Source of the DNA: Brevibacterium gallinarum
GTDB lineage: Bacteria; Actinomycetota; Actinomycetes; Actinomycetales; Brevibacteriaceae
Direction of reading: 5' to 3'
DNA: 64,000 nucleotides
Assembly (NCBI RefSeq): GCF_014836885.1
Contig: NZ_JACSPY010000004.1
Location: 62,001-126,000, forward strand
The notes beneath the pieces were generated by a model. That model did no database searches, was not told where the DNA came from, and saw nothing but the letters and a program-made list of their open reading frames with translations. The position numbers and the translations under genes are program-made. How positions within the stretch are numbered: the first letter of the stretch is position 1; every line of letters starts with the position of its first letter. Below are positions 17,505 to 27,528 of this stretch, in pieces.

Positions 17505-20156
17505 GTGGCACAGCACAACCTGACCCGCATCGAGGCGGCCGAGCGCGCCGCGCAGATCTCGGTTACGTCCTACGACGTCACACTCGTCCTCGACGGTCAG
17601 GGAGAGACTTTCCGCTCAGTCACCACGGTGCGCTTCACCGCCGACAGCGATGATTCGACCTTCATCGACGCGGTCACCGCTCAGGTGCACAGCATCCGGC
17701 TCAACGGCGAGGAGCTGCCGGTCGACGAGCACGTCTCGGCCGCCCGCATCAGCCTGCCGGGCCTGGCTCCGGACAACGAGCTGCGCATCGACGCCGACTT
17801 CTTCTATATGAACACCGGTGAGGGCCTGCACCGCTTCGTCGACCCCGTCGATGACGAGACCTACCTGTACACGCAGTTCGAAGTGCCTGATGCCCGCCGC
17901 GTGTTCGCCGTGTTCGAGCAGCCTGACCTCAAGGCCTCCTTCTCCTTCACGATCATCGCCCCGGAGTCGTGGACGGTGGTGTCGAACTCCCCGACCCCGG
18001 TCGCCGGCGAACCGCATGAGGCGCTCGCCGAGCTCGGGATCGAATCAGCGGACATGGCGCTGTGGCAGTTCGCTCCCACTCCCCCGATCTCGTCCTACAT
18101 CACCGCGATCATCGCCGGGCCGTACAAGTCCGCGCACTCCTCGCTGCTCAGCTGCGACGGCGAGGAGGTGCCGCTGGGCGTCTACGCGCGCGCCTCGCTG
18201 TTCGACCACGTCGATGCCGAGGAGATCTTCAAGCTCACGCGCGCCGGGTTCACCTTCTTCGAGGACCTCTTCGCCACCCCGTACCCGTTTGAGAAGCTCG
18301 ATCAGCTCTTCGTCCCGGAGTTCAATGCCGGGGCGATGGAGAACGCCGGGGCGGTCACGATCGTCGAGGACTATGTCTTCCGCTCCCGGCCCAAGCGCAG
18401 CACCGTCGAGGCCCGTGCGGTGACGATCCTGCACGAGCTGGCGCACATGTGGTTCGGCGATCTCGTCACGATGCGCTGGTGGAACGACCTGTGGCTCAAC
18501 GAGTCCTTCGCGGAGTTCACCTCGACGCTGGCGACTGCCGAGGCCACGGAGTTCTCCGATGTGTGGACCAGCTTCGCCACCGTTGAGAAGGCCTGGGCCT
18601 ACCAGCAGGACCAGCTGCCGAGCACTCATCCGATCGTCGCCGCAATCGAGGACCTCTTCGACGTCGAGGTCAACTTCGACGGCATCACCTATGCCAAGGG
18701 TGCGGCCGTGCTCAAGCAGCTCGTCGCCTGGGTCGGCCGGGATGCGTTCTTCGCCGGCGTCAAGCGCTACTTCGACACCCACGCCTGGGCGAACACGGAA
18801 CTGGACGACCTGCTCACCGAACTGGAGGCCACCTCGGGCCGGGATCTGCGCACCTGGTCGCAGCTGTGGCTGGAGGAATCGGGCATCAACCTGCTGCGCC
18901 CGATCGTCGAGACCGATGAGACCGGCCAGCTGACCCGCCTGGCGATCAGCCAGGAGGCCGTTGAGCTGCCCGGCCGCCCGGTCCCCTCGCTGCGCCCGCA
19001 CCGGGTGGCGATCGGCTGCTACGACATCACCGCATCCGGTCAGGTGGTGCGCACGCACATCCAGTCGGTCGATCTCTACGGCCCCGTCGCCGAGGTGGAG
19101 GCGCCGGCCGGTGCCTCGTCGCGCCCGGACATCATCGTCGTCAACGACGGCGACCTGACCTATGCGAAGACCCGTTTCGACGAGGTCAGCCTGCGCAATG
19201 CGATCGCCCACGCCTCGGGCTTCGAGGACTCGCTGACCCAGCTGCTGGTCTTCTCCACCGTGTGGGACATGGTCCGCGACGGCGAGATCTCCGCCCAGGA
19301 CTACCTCGCGCTCGTCGGCGCGCATGCCGGGTCGATCACCCATTCGGCCGGGCTGCTCGCCCAGCTGCGGCAGGCCAAGGCCGCGATCACCCGGTTCCTG
19401 CCGCCGCACCTGCGCGCCGATGCGCGCGCCCGGTTCGCCGATGACCTGTGGACGCTGCTCAAGCGCGCCGCCCCGGGGTCGGACAGCCAGCTGCAGTTCC
19501 TCATCGGCTTCGCCGAAACCGCTGAGACCGACAGCCAGCTCGACCGTGTCGCCCAGATGCTGCAGACCGGCACTGCACCAGTCGAGGGCGTGAGCATCGA
19601 CACCGACCTGCGCTGGAGCCTCGTCATCGCACTGGCCGCCGCCGGCCGCCTCGACGAGGCCGGCATCAGCGCTGCGCTGGAGGCCGATGACACCGCGATG
19701 GGTCGCAACAAGGCTCAGACGGCGAAGGCCTCCCCGCAGACCCCGGCGGCCAAGACCGCGGCGTTCCGCTCCCTGGCCGATGACCGTGAGCTGCCCAACT
19801 CGGTCGTCGCCGCGACCGCGCTGGGCTTCGCCACCGGCCTGCAGCTGCCCGATGGGTCGCTGGTGCCCGCCGAGGAGCCGGTCGGCAGCTTCGCCACCGA
19901 GTACTTCGACCGGGTGGCCGGCTGGTGGGAGTCGCGCACCTTGGAGATCGCGCAGACGCTCACCCTCAGGCTCTACCCGCCTGCCACGCCCGAGGCGGTG
20001 GCCCGGACCCGGCAGTGGCTTGAGGAGCATCCGGCTGCCCCGAAGGGGCTGCTGCGGCTCATGGCCGAGAACCTCGACAACGCCGAACGGGACCTGCGCG
20101 CCCAGCAGACCTCGATGGCAGCACTCAGCGCTGCCGGCGCAGAATCGGGCAGCTGA
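17505..20156 (+). CDS. pepN: Aminopeptidase N (M1 zinc metallopeptidase)
   Basis: An 883-residue cytoplasmic M1 aminopeptidase that removes N-terminal residues from peptides. The substrate-binding GAMEN motif is at about residue 275 (GAMENAGAV). The zinc site HELAHMW starts at H310, and the third ligand Glu is in NESFAEF about 18 residues later. The N-terminal saddle domain (from RIEAAERAAQISVTSYDV) and the C-terminal helical ERAP1-like domain are complete; the length is slightly above the mycobacterial enzyme. The GTG start at 17505 has a good GGAGG 8 bases upstream. Divergent from the DsbA-family gene. The 124-base gap to mscS contains no strong hairpin. Confidence 0.96.
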   Translation: MAQHNLTRIEAAERAAQISVTSYDVTLVLDGQGETFRSVTTVRFTADSDDSTFIDAVTAQVHSIRLNGEELPVDEHVSAARISLPGLAPDNELRIDADFFYMNTGEGLHRFVDPVDDETYLYTQFEVPDARRVFAVFEQPDLKASFSFTIIAPESWTVVSNSPTPVAGEPHEALAELGIESADMALWQFAPTPPISSYITAIIAGPYKSAHSSLLSCDGEEVPLGVYARASLFDHVDAEEIFKLTRAGFTFFEDLFATPYPFEKLDQLFVPEFNAGAMENAGAVTIVEDYVFRSRPKRSTVEARAVTILHELAHMWFGDLVTMRWWNDLWLNESFAEFTSTLATAEATEFSDVWTSFATVEKAWAYQQDQLPSTHPIVAAIEDLFDVEVNFDGITYAKGAAVLKQLVAWVGRDAFFAGVKRYFDTHAWANTELDDLLTELEATSGRDLRTWSQLWLEESGINLLRPIVETDETGQLTRLAISQEAVELPGRPVPSLRPHRVAIGCYDITASGQVVRTHIQSVDLYGPVAEVEAPAGASSRPDIIVVNDGDLTYAKTRFDEVSLRNAIAHASGFEDSLTQLLVFSTVWDMVRDGEISAQDYLALVGAHAGSITHSAGLLAQLRQAKAAITRFLPPHLRADARARFADDLWTLLKRAAPGSDSQLQFLIGFAETAETDSQLDRVAQMLQTGTAPVEGVSIDTDLRWSLVIALAAAGRLDEAGISAALEADDTAMGRNKAQTAKASPQTPAAKTAAFRSLADDRELPNSVVAATALGFATGLQLPDGSLVPAEEPVGSFATEYFDRVAGWWESRTLEIAQTLTLRLYPPATPEAVARTRQWLEEHPAAPKGLLRLMAENLDNAERDLRAQQTSMAALSAAGAESGS

Positions 20157-20280
20157 CCGGCTGCCGGGCGAAACTGCGCAGCGCTGTGGTGAACGCCATA
20201 CCGCGTCCTCATGCGACGCTCAGCGGAGGCGGGGCTGTTCTGACTGCCCTTTCAGATCAGGTCTCTAAGATTGCGCCCGT

Positions 20281-21489
20281 ATGAGCACTTCAACGACACC
20301 TCCTGCTGAGCAGATCAAGGATACGGTGAACGAGACCGTGGACAGAACCGCCCACTTCGACTGGATGTGGCTGCTGGGCGCACCCCTGCGCATCGCCTTC
20401 ATCATCGTCGGCGCGGTCATCCTCAACCTCGTCGCCCGCAAGATCATCCGCAAGTTCGCCGGCAAGATCGCCGATGGCTCGAACGCCGCGGAGAACCGGC
20501 GGCGCCAGAGGTCCGCTGAGACACCGCGCATCAACGGCTCCGACGCGATCGCCAAGGCCCGCCGGGCGCAGCGCGCGCAGACCGTCGGGTCGATGCTGTC
20601 GTCGATCGCGACGATCATCATCGCCACCCTGGCGATCATGATGGTGCTGACCGAACTGGACTTCAATCTCGGCCCGCTGCTCGCCTCTGCCGGTATCGCC
20701 GGTGTGGCGATCGGCTTCGGCGCCCAGGAGCTCGTCAAAGACTACCTGTCCGGCTTCTTCCTCGTCGTCGAGGACCAGTACGGCATCGGCGACACCGTCG
20801 ACCTCGGCGAGGCCGTCGGCACAGTCGAGGAGGTCGGGCTGCGCACGACGAAGGTGCGCGGCATCGACGGCACCCTGTGGCATGTGCGCAACGGCGAGAT
20901 CATGCGCGTGGGCAACCAGTCCCAGGGCTGGGCGCGCGCGGTGATGGACATCGCCGTGCCGTACGACTCCGACCCGAACGTGCTCAACGGCATCATCGAA
21001 GACGCTGTGGCTGAGCTGCGCGCCGACCCGGCGATGACCACCTCGATCCTCGAAGACCCCGAGATCCTCGGCGTCCAGGACCTCACCGGTGAGGCGATCA
21101 CGATCCGCGCGTTCATCAAGACCAAACCCAACGAACAGTGGGCCGTCGCCCGTGCCTTCCGCGGCACCGTCAAGCGGATGATGGACGACAAGGGCATCCG
21201 CATCCCGCTGGCCCAGCAGACCGTCGTGCGCGCCCAGCCGGTCGACACCTCCGCCTCGGCATCGGATTTCGGCACCACCGGCACACTGCCCTCCCGCCAG
21301 CGGACCGCCGACAGCGGCGCTGACGCCGACCGCACGGCCACCGCGACGGCCGAGCGCGACGATGAGAGGCATGAGGACATCGCCGATGATCCGCTGCCTG
21401 CACGGGCGAACCAGGAGAGCACCGCGACGAAGGATCCCTCCTTCGGGATCACGCAGCAGAGTTCGCGGCGCGACCCGAGTGACTCATAG
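20281..21489 (+). CDS. MscS-family mechanosensitive ion channel
   Basis: A 402-residue small-conductance mechanosensitive channel. Three membrane helices are visible: about 28-50, 100-123 and the pore helix with the Gly/Ala-rich LASAGIAGVAIGFGAQELVKDYLSG typical of MscS TM3. The beta and alpha/beta vestibule domains follow (GTVEEVGLRTTKVRGIDG). A polar tail of about 90 residues, rich in Asp/Arg/Thr/Ser, extends past the usual MscS end and is probably disordered. The ATG at 20281 lacks an obvious ribosome site, and a TAAGAT box lies only 9 bases upstream, so the message may have almost no leader. glbO follows after 9 bases. Confidence 0.94.
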   Translation: MSTSTTPPAEQIKDTVNETVDRTAHFDWMWLLGAPLRIAFIIVGAVILNLVARKIIRKFAGKIADGSNAAENRRRQRSAETPRINGSDAIAKARRAQRAQTVGSMLSSIATIIIATLAIMMVLTELDFNLGPLLASAGIAGVAIGFGAQELVKDYLSGFFLVVEDQYGIGDTVDLGEAVGTVEEVGLRTTKVRGIDGTLWHVRNGEIMRVGNQSQGWARAVMDIAVPYDSDPNVLNGIIEDAVAELRADPAMTTSILEDPEILGVQDLTGEAITIRAFIKTKPNEQWAVARAFRGTVKRMMDDKGIRIPLAQQTVVRAQPVDTSASASDFGTTGTLPSRQRTADSGADADRTATATAERDDERHEDIADDPLPARANQESTATKDPSFGITQQSSRRDPSDS

Positions 21490-21498
21490 GATCGAAGC

Positions 21499-21942
21499 GT
21501 GACGACTCAGCGCCCAGACACCATGTTCACGATCATCGGCGGCCACGCGGCCTTCACGCAGCTCGTCGACGTCTTCTACCGGGAGGTCGCAGCCGATGAG
21601 TACCTCATCGCGATGTACCCCGAAGGCCAGGAGCTCGACGGCGCCAAACACCGGCTGCAGACGTTCCTGGAGCAGTACTTCGGCGGTCCGACGACCTACT
21701 CCCAGGAGCGCGGCCACCCGCGACTGCGGATGCGGCACAGCCCGTACCCGGTCACACCGAAGGCTCGGGAGCACTGGCTGCGGCACATGCGCACCGCCAT
21801 GGACTCCCTTGAGCTGCCACCACTGCACGACACGATGGTGTGGGACTACTTCGAACGCGCCGCGACCGCGATGGTCAACCGGTTCGATGAGCCCGGGGAG
21901 GCTCCGCGCACCAGCCTGGGACCGCTGACCCCCAACAGCTGA
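21499..21942 (+). CDS. glbO: Group II truncated haemoglobin GlbO
   Basis: A 147-residue 2-on-2 globin of the GlbO type that binds oxygen through haem. Matches to mycobacterial GlbO run throughout: IGGHAAFTQLVDVFYREV, MYPEGQELDGAKHRLQTF, LEQYFGGPTTYSQERGHPRLRMRH (with the proximal His in RMRH-F region) and a late aromatic WDYF. The conserved Tyr and Trp positions of the distal pocket appear retained. The GTG start at 21499 has AGGA 8 bases upstream; GTG at this point gives ten residues before FTIIGG. It is the second gene after mscS (9-base gap) and probably co-transcribed. The stop codon falls inside a 14-bp tandem repeat. Confidence 0.94.
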   Translation: MTTQRPDTMFTIIGGHAAFTQLVDVFYREVAADEYLIAMYPEGQELDGAKHRLQTFLEQYFGGPTTYSQERGHPRLRMRHSPYPVTPKAREHWLRHMRTAMDSLELPPLHDTMVWDYFERAATAMVNRFDEPGEAPRTSLGPLTPNS

Positions 21943-21971
21943 GTCCCGGCAGCTGAGTCCCGGCAGCTGAG
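21936..21971. repeat. 14-bp tandem repeat across the glbO stop
   Basis: CAGCTGAGTCCCGG at 21936-21949 and 21950-21963, then a partial third copy (21964-21971). The TGA of glbO is inside the first copy, so each extra unit leaves the protein unchanged. Confidence 0.75.
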
Positions 21972-21975
21972 CCTG

Positions 21976-21999
21976 TCCTGCTGGGAGCAGCCGGCAGGA
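21976..21999. terminator. Hairpin between convergent glbO and minus-strand gene
   Basis: TCCTGCTGG (21976-21984) pairs with CCGGCAGGA (21991-21999), one G-U pair, loop GAGCAG. Confidence 0.55.
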
Positions 22000-22003
22000 T
22001 GCC

Positions 22004-22684
22004 TCAGGCGGCCCGATCGCCGCGTCCGCGGGTGAGCACGTGGCCGCGCGGCGAGCTCAGCCGCAGCCAGCCCGGCGCTTCGAACACGCTCGTGGTGCCC
22101 GCAGGATGGGCGAATCCCAGTCCGAGCATCGCAAAGGCCACCGCTGCCGGCAGCCGGTCCTCGAACTCACCGGGCAGCGGCCGGCTCCACACGCGGCGGC
22201 GCAGCCCGGCCACCGCATGGATCCCTGCGACCTCGGGAGTCCCGGCGGCCACCTCGGCGATCCCCGCCTCGGCGGCGGCGATGAGCTCAGCATCGGCCAG
22301 CTGGCCCACCGGCAGCCACGGCCCGCGGGGTGGGGCGATGCCTGCCCAGGACACCTGGATCTCCTGCGGCGGGATCGGCATCGCCTCCTCACCGGTGCTG
22401 CGCAGCCGGGCGAACCGGTCGCAGATCGCCGCTGTCGGCACGACGACGTCGAGGCCGTCGAGTCCGGTGTCGGCCAGCCGGAACATGCGCATCCCGACGG
22501 CCAGCGGCGTCGTGTCGCCGAGCCCGTGCGGAAACACGGGTGCGACGGAGACGACAAGGACATCGCCGGTGGCCGACAGGCGCATCGCGCCCTCGGAGTC
22601 GATGCGCTGGGCGCGGGAGGCGAAGACCTCCCAGTCGGCCAGCGCCTCGGATGTGGTGAGGCGGATGTGCTCGGATGTGTGCAT
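22004..22684 (-). CDS. Conserved hypothetical actinobacterial protein
   Basis: I do not recognise a named family. The 226 residues show no signal peptide, membrane segment or catalytic motif. The N-terminus has EHIRLTTSEALADWEVFASRAQRID, then alternating hydrophobic strands (VLVVSVAPVFPHGL) and Ala-rich helices, ending in a basic [12 protein letters not shown]. The start at 22684 is chosen because AGGA lies 5 bases upstream. An alternative ATG at 22699 overlaps the thioesterase stop as TGATG. Either way it is translationally tied to the thioesterase gene, so a role with that enzyme (acyl-CoA or acyl-group handling) is a reasonable but unproven guess. Codon use looks like the neighbours. Confidence 0.75.
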   Translation of the reverse strand: MHTSEHIRLTTSEALADWEVFASRAQRIDSEGAMRLSATGDVLVVSVAPVFPHGLGDTTPLAVGMRMFRLADTGLDGLDVVVPTAAICDRFARLRSTGEEAMPIPPQEIQVSWAGIAPPRGPWLPVGQLADAELIAAAEAGIAEVAAGTPEVAGIHAVAGLRRRVWSRPLPGEFEDRLPAAVAFAMLGLGFAHPAGTTSVFEAPGWLRLSSPRGHVLTRGRGDRAA

Positions 22685-22698
22685 GCCGATCCTTGACA

Positions 22699-23250
22699 TC
22701 AGCGGCGGGCCCGCACGGGACGCAGCGGCACCGGGGCGGTGACGAAGGGTTCGACCGCCGCCGTTTCGGCCTCGCTCAGCCGCCGGGCCCGGCCGGTACG
22801 GGCGTCGACGAAGGCGATGACGGTCTCGGCCAGGGTGTAGACCTCGCTGCCGTCGGGTTCGGCGATGACGTAGCCGACCTCCATGGTGGCGGGGGTGAGG
22901 CCGGAGATGACGGTGTCGACTGCGATCGGTCCGGTGCGGAAGCCGATGGGCCGACGGTATTCGATGCGGTGGGAGAAGACGAGCAGGTTCGTCTCCCCTG
23001 CCGCCTCGCCGAGCACCGGCGGGAAGGCCCGGCCCTGGACTGAGTGCCCGGCGCCGGGGATGTCCGCCGGAGCAGCAGCGTCACGGTCAGCGGTCGGTGA
23101 GCCGAAGGCGCGCACGCGGGCTTCTTCGAGCAGACGCAGCTGGGTGACGTTGTTGACGTGCCCGTAGGCGTCCATATCGCCCCAGCGCAGTTCGATGAGC
23201 ACGCGGGCGAAGGGACCGGACAGCAGCGGGTTCGACAGGGATTCGGGCAT
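22699..23250 (-). CDS. Acyl-CoA thioesterase, 4HBT hotdog family
   Basis: A 183-residue single-hotdog thioesterase. The active-site helix signature RWGDMDAYGHVNNV lies near residue 22; the Asp is the typical catalytic residue of the 4-hydroxybenzoyl-CoA/YbgC-like group. It probably hydrolyses a short or medium acyl-CoA; the substrate is unknown. An insert of about 20 residues (TADRDAAAPADIPG) follows the first helix. The ATG at 23250 has only a weak GGGA site; the longer frame upstream has no support. Its stop touches the ATG of the next gene (TGATG). Divergent from tesB, a second thioesterase, across 121 bases. Confidence 0.85.
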   Translation of the reverse strand: MPESLSNPLLSGPFARVLIELRWGDMDAYGHVNNVTQLRLLEEARVRAFGSPTADRDAAAPADIPGAGHSVQGRAFPPVLGEAAGETNLLVFSHRIEYRRPIGFRTGPIAVDTVISGLTPATMEVGYVIAEPDGSEVYTLAETVIAFVDARTGRARRLSEAETAAVEPFVTAPVPLRPVRARR

Positions 23251-23371
23251 GATCCCATTCTGCCACCGGTGCCGGTGGGCAGGCACACCAGGCTGGACCC
23301 TGGTCAGGGCGGATGGGTGCGCACCGGCGTAGACTGCCAGCAGTTGCCAGCACACAGTGAGGAGGGCACTG

Positions 23372-24259
23372 ATGGGTGCCGAAGACAACGTAGCCCAGCT
23401 CATCGACCTGCTGCAGGTCACCCCGACCGATCCGGTACCCGGCACGCGGGAGTCGGTGTTCTACCTCGGGCGCAGCCAGTACAAGCCCGATGGCCGGGTG
23501 TTCGGCGGCCAGGTGCTGGCCCAATGTGTCATGGCAGCCGGGCAGACCGTTGATCCCGCCCGTCACATCCACTCGCTGCACGGCTACTTCCTGCGCCCTG
23601 GCGATGTCAGCGAACCGATCACCTTCGGCGTCGAGGTGCTGCGCGACGGCGGGTCGTTCTCCGCCCGCCGGGTGCACGCCTATCAGCGCGATGAGCCGAT
23701 CCTCTCGCTCATCTGCTCCTTCCAGGTCGAGCAGGACGGCATGGAGCACGGAGATGAGTTCCCAGCAGATGTGCCGGCCCCGGAGGACTGCCCGGAGATC
23801 AACGAGCTGCTGGCCGATGTCGACATCCCCTTCATGCGCGATTGGCTGCGCAAGCGGCCTTTCGAGGTGCGGCCGGTCGAGCCGCCGATCTACTTCGATC
23901 CCGACCCTCAGGCACGTGCCCAGGAGCGGATGTGGATCCGCGCCTCGGCTGCGTTCCCCGACGACCCGCTGCTCAATGCTGCCGCGCTGGCCTATGCCAG
24001 TGACTTCAATCTGCTCGCCCCGGTGCTGCGCCGCCAGGGCCTGACGTGGATGACGCCGGGGCTGCGGATGGCCAGTCTCGACCATGCGATGTGGTGGCAC
24101 CGGCCGGTGGCGATCGGCGAGTGGATGCTGTACTCGGAGACCTCTCCGTCTGCGCGTGGCGGCCGCGGGCTGGGGCTCGGCCGGATCTTCTCGCAGTCCG
24201 GTCAGCTGCTGGCCACGGTCGCGCAGGAGGGCATGGTCCGCATCAAGCCCGAAGCCTGA
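23372..24259 (+). CDS. tesB: Acyl-CoA thioesterase II (TesB, double hotdog)
   Basis: A 295-residue TesB-type thioesterase made of two hotdog repeats. N-terminal repeat: YLGRSQYKPDGRVFGGQVLAQ and SLHGYFLRPGD. C-terminal repeat: ALAYASDFNLLAP, MASLDHAMWWHRP and EWMLYSE, which carry the Asp/Thr/Gln-type catalytic residues of the family. It frees fatty acids from CoA in the cytoplasm. The ATG at 23372 is chosen because GAGGAGGG lies 6-7 bases upstream, not the GTG at 23357. Divergent from the other thioesterase; a very strong hairpin follows 12 bases downstream. Confidence 0.94.
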   Translation: MGAEDNVAQLIDLLQVTPTDPVPGTRESVFYLGRSQYKPDGRVFGGQVLAQCVMAAGQTVDPARHIHSLHGYFLRPGDVSEPITFGVEVLRDGGSFSARRVHAYQRDEPILSLICSFQVEQDGMEHGDEFPADVPAPEDCPEINELLADVDIPFMRDWLRKRPFEVRPVEPPIYFDPDPQARAQERMWIRASAAFPDDPLLNAAALAYASDFNLLAPVLRRQGLTWMTPGLRMASLDHAMWWHRPVAIGEWMLYSETSPSARGGRGLGLGRIFSQSGQLLATVAQEGMVRIKPEA

Positions 24260-24271
24260 CATGGATGCTGC

Positions 24272-24305
24272 AGGCCGGCTGCTCCCCTGTGGGAGCAGCC
24301 GGCCT
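24272..24305. terminator. Strong hairpin between convergent tesB and ettA
   Basis: Perfect 15-bp stem (24272-24286 with 24291-24305) and a 4-base loop. Serves tesB on the plus strand and ettA on the minus strand. Confidence 0.85.
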
Positions 24306-24328
24306 CGTGCTGTCGATGCGCGTGCAGC

Positions 24329-26011
<1,683 letters not shown>

Positions 26012-26099
26012 AGTGGTCTCAGACTATCGGTTCCCACATGGCTAGGCCATTCCTCCGCGCCCGTCGTTCAGCCGGTGCGCGACACCGCCTGAGCGCAGC

Positions 26100-26705
26100 T
26101 CAGCCGCCGAGCTGCGGCGCCTCGGTGCTCTCTTCCTCGTCGCCGCTGCCGTCGCCGGTTCCCTCGTCGGAGCTGCCGGTTTCGCTCGGCTCCGCGGTGT
26201 CCTCGCCGTTCATGTCCTCGCCCGGCATGTGCCCGGCACCGTTGTCATCGGAGTCCTCGTCGCGCTCATCGCCTGTCGGCGCATCGACGCCTTCGGGCCG
26301 CTCGACGTAGCCGAGGAGGCACGTGCCGGTCGATTCGGTGGGCTTGGTCAGATGGGCGGTGATCTTTCCGGAGCGGATCTCGCCGACGACGCAGCCGTCG
26401 TCGACCTTGACTCCGAACATCTTCGCAGGCACGTCATTGCCCAGCGGCGAAGCGTCGATCGTCGCCTCAAGCTGCTCCGGCTTGTACCCGGCGTCGGTCA
26501 TCGTGTCGAAGAACTCCTGAGTGCTCGGCACGTCGTCCCGGCCTTCGAGCGGTTTGAGTGCGGCGACGACTTCGTCCACGACAGCCGGGACCTCTTTGGT
26601 CTGCACCGGGTTCGGTTCTGCTGCCTGCTGGTTCAGCAGCGAGCAGCCGCTGATGAGTGCTGCGGAACAGGCCAGCGTTCCGGCAGCGAGAAACCGTCGA
26701 AGCAT
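26100..26705 (-). CDS. Conserved actinobacterial lipoprotein
   Basis: A 201-residue predicted lipoprotein. The signal sequence MLRRFLAAGTLACSAALISGC has a proper lipobox (LISGC, lipidated Cys at 21). A folded domain (about residues 30-130) has FFDTMTDAGYKPEQLEATIDAS, a VDDGCVVGEI segment and CLLGY, with two Cys that may form a disulfide; it resembles the actinobacterial DUF6993 type, a low-confidence match. The last 65 residues are a very acidic Asp/Glu/Gly/Ser tail. The ATG at 26705 has AAGGA 6 bases upstream. Lies between ssb and ettA; function unknown. Confidence 0.82.
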   Translation of the reverse strand: MLRRFLAAGTLACSAALISGCSLLNQQAAEPNPVQTKEVPAVVDEVVAALKPLEGRDDVPSTQEFFDTMTDAGYKPEQLEATIDASPLGNDVPAKMFGVKVDDGCVVGEIRSGKITAHLTKPTESTGTCLLGYVERPEGVDAPTGDERDEDSDDNGAGHMPGEDMNGEDTAEPSETGSSDEGTGDGSGDEEESTEAPQLGG

Positions 26706-26858
26706 CGTCGTCCTTCAGTCAGTGCCACACAACAGTCCTACTCTAACCGGACTCAGCGGACTCGTCTCACCGAAGCGACGCAGATTCTCCGGCATGTCGC
26801 CGGGCGGGCCGTGCGCATCGATCGTACGCGCCCGACCTGCCCGGTGACCTTCCGGTGC

Positions 26859-27398
26859 TCAGCTCTGCCCGGCCGGCTCCATGGAGTGATCGTCGTGGAT
26901 CTCCCCTGTCGTGGTGTCGACCATGGTGTCGTCGATGTCATCGCTCGGCGCTGCCGAGGCATGCGATGTCGGCGGCGGGCTGCCGAGGCTGTCGTAGCCG
27001 CTGGAGCTGCCGGCCGCAGTGCTCTTGGCACCGTTGCGGGTGCTGCGCGCCCAGTTCGCTGTGCCGAAGCGCAGATTGTGGCCGACGGCCTCGGCGATGA
27101 TCTGCGGGTTCTTGCCTGATTTCGTGCCGGTCGTGTCGGTCCACTCACGGATCCGCAGCCGGCCGGCGACGATGACAGCATCGCCCTTGTGCACTGAGGA
27201 GTTCACGTGAAGGGCCAGGTCGCCGTAACAGGAGACGTCGAACCACGAGGTGTCGATCTCCCGGTACTCCCCCTTCTCATTGTCGTAGAACCCGAAGTTG
27301 ACTGCCAGCCTGAAGGACGCCCACACGCGTCCGTCGCTGAGCGTGCCGCTCTGGCAGTCAGCGCCTGCGGTGCCGACGAAGTAGTTGACTTGTTTCAT
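26859..27398 (-). CDS. ssb: Single-stranded DNA-binding protein (SSB family)
   Basis: A 179-residue OB-fold SSB. The fold is seen in MKQVNYFVGTAGADC, SFRLAVNFGF, WFDVSCYGDLALHVNSSVHKGDAVIVAGRLRIREW. It binds ssDNA in replication, repair or uptake. The length and the degenerate C-terminus (SMEPAGQS rather than the acidic DDDIPF-type tip) suggest an accessory SSB, not the main replicative one that sits between rpsF and rpsR in actinobacteria. The linker is Ser/Asp/Thr-rich. The ATG at 27398 has AAAGGA 8 bases upstream. Placed just downstream of the GTPase pair but behind a strong terminator, so separately transcribed. Confidence 0.9.
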   Translation of the reverse strand: MKQVNYFVGTAGADCQSGTLSDGRVWASFRLAVNFGFYDNEKGEYREIDTSWFDVSCYGDLALHVNSSVHKGDAVIVAGRLRIREWTDTTGTKSGKNPQIIAEAVGHNLRFGTANWARSTRNGAKSTAAGSSSGYDSLGSPPPTSHASAAPSDDIDDTMVDTTTGEIHDDHSMEPAGQS

Positions 27399-27478
27399 GA
27401 GCAGGTCCTTTCTCTTGCCTCTGCTGAGACCTGCCTGTCACTCTTGCCCATCAGTCCGATGACCGCCCAGATATGACG

Positions 27479-27517
27479 CAGCGCCTGTGGATGCACGTCT
27501 GGCATCCACAGGCGCTG
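27479..27517 (-). terminator. Strong hairpin after the dynamin-like GTPase operon
   Basis: 16-bp stem (27479-27494 with 27502-27517) and 7-base loop, just past the stop of the downstream GTPase gene on the minus strand. Confidence 0.85.
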
Positions 27518-27528
27518 GTCTCCAACGC

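Noticed and set aside
18045..20030. 661-codon antisense frame over pepN
   Set aside because: Same compositional effect; pepN has all motifs.
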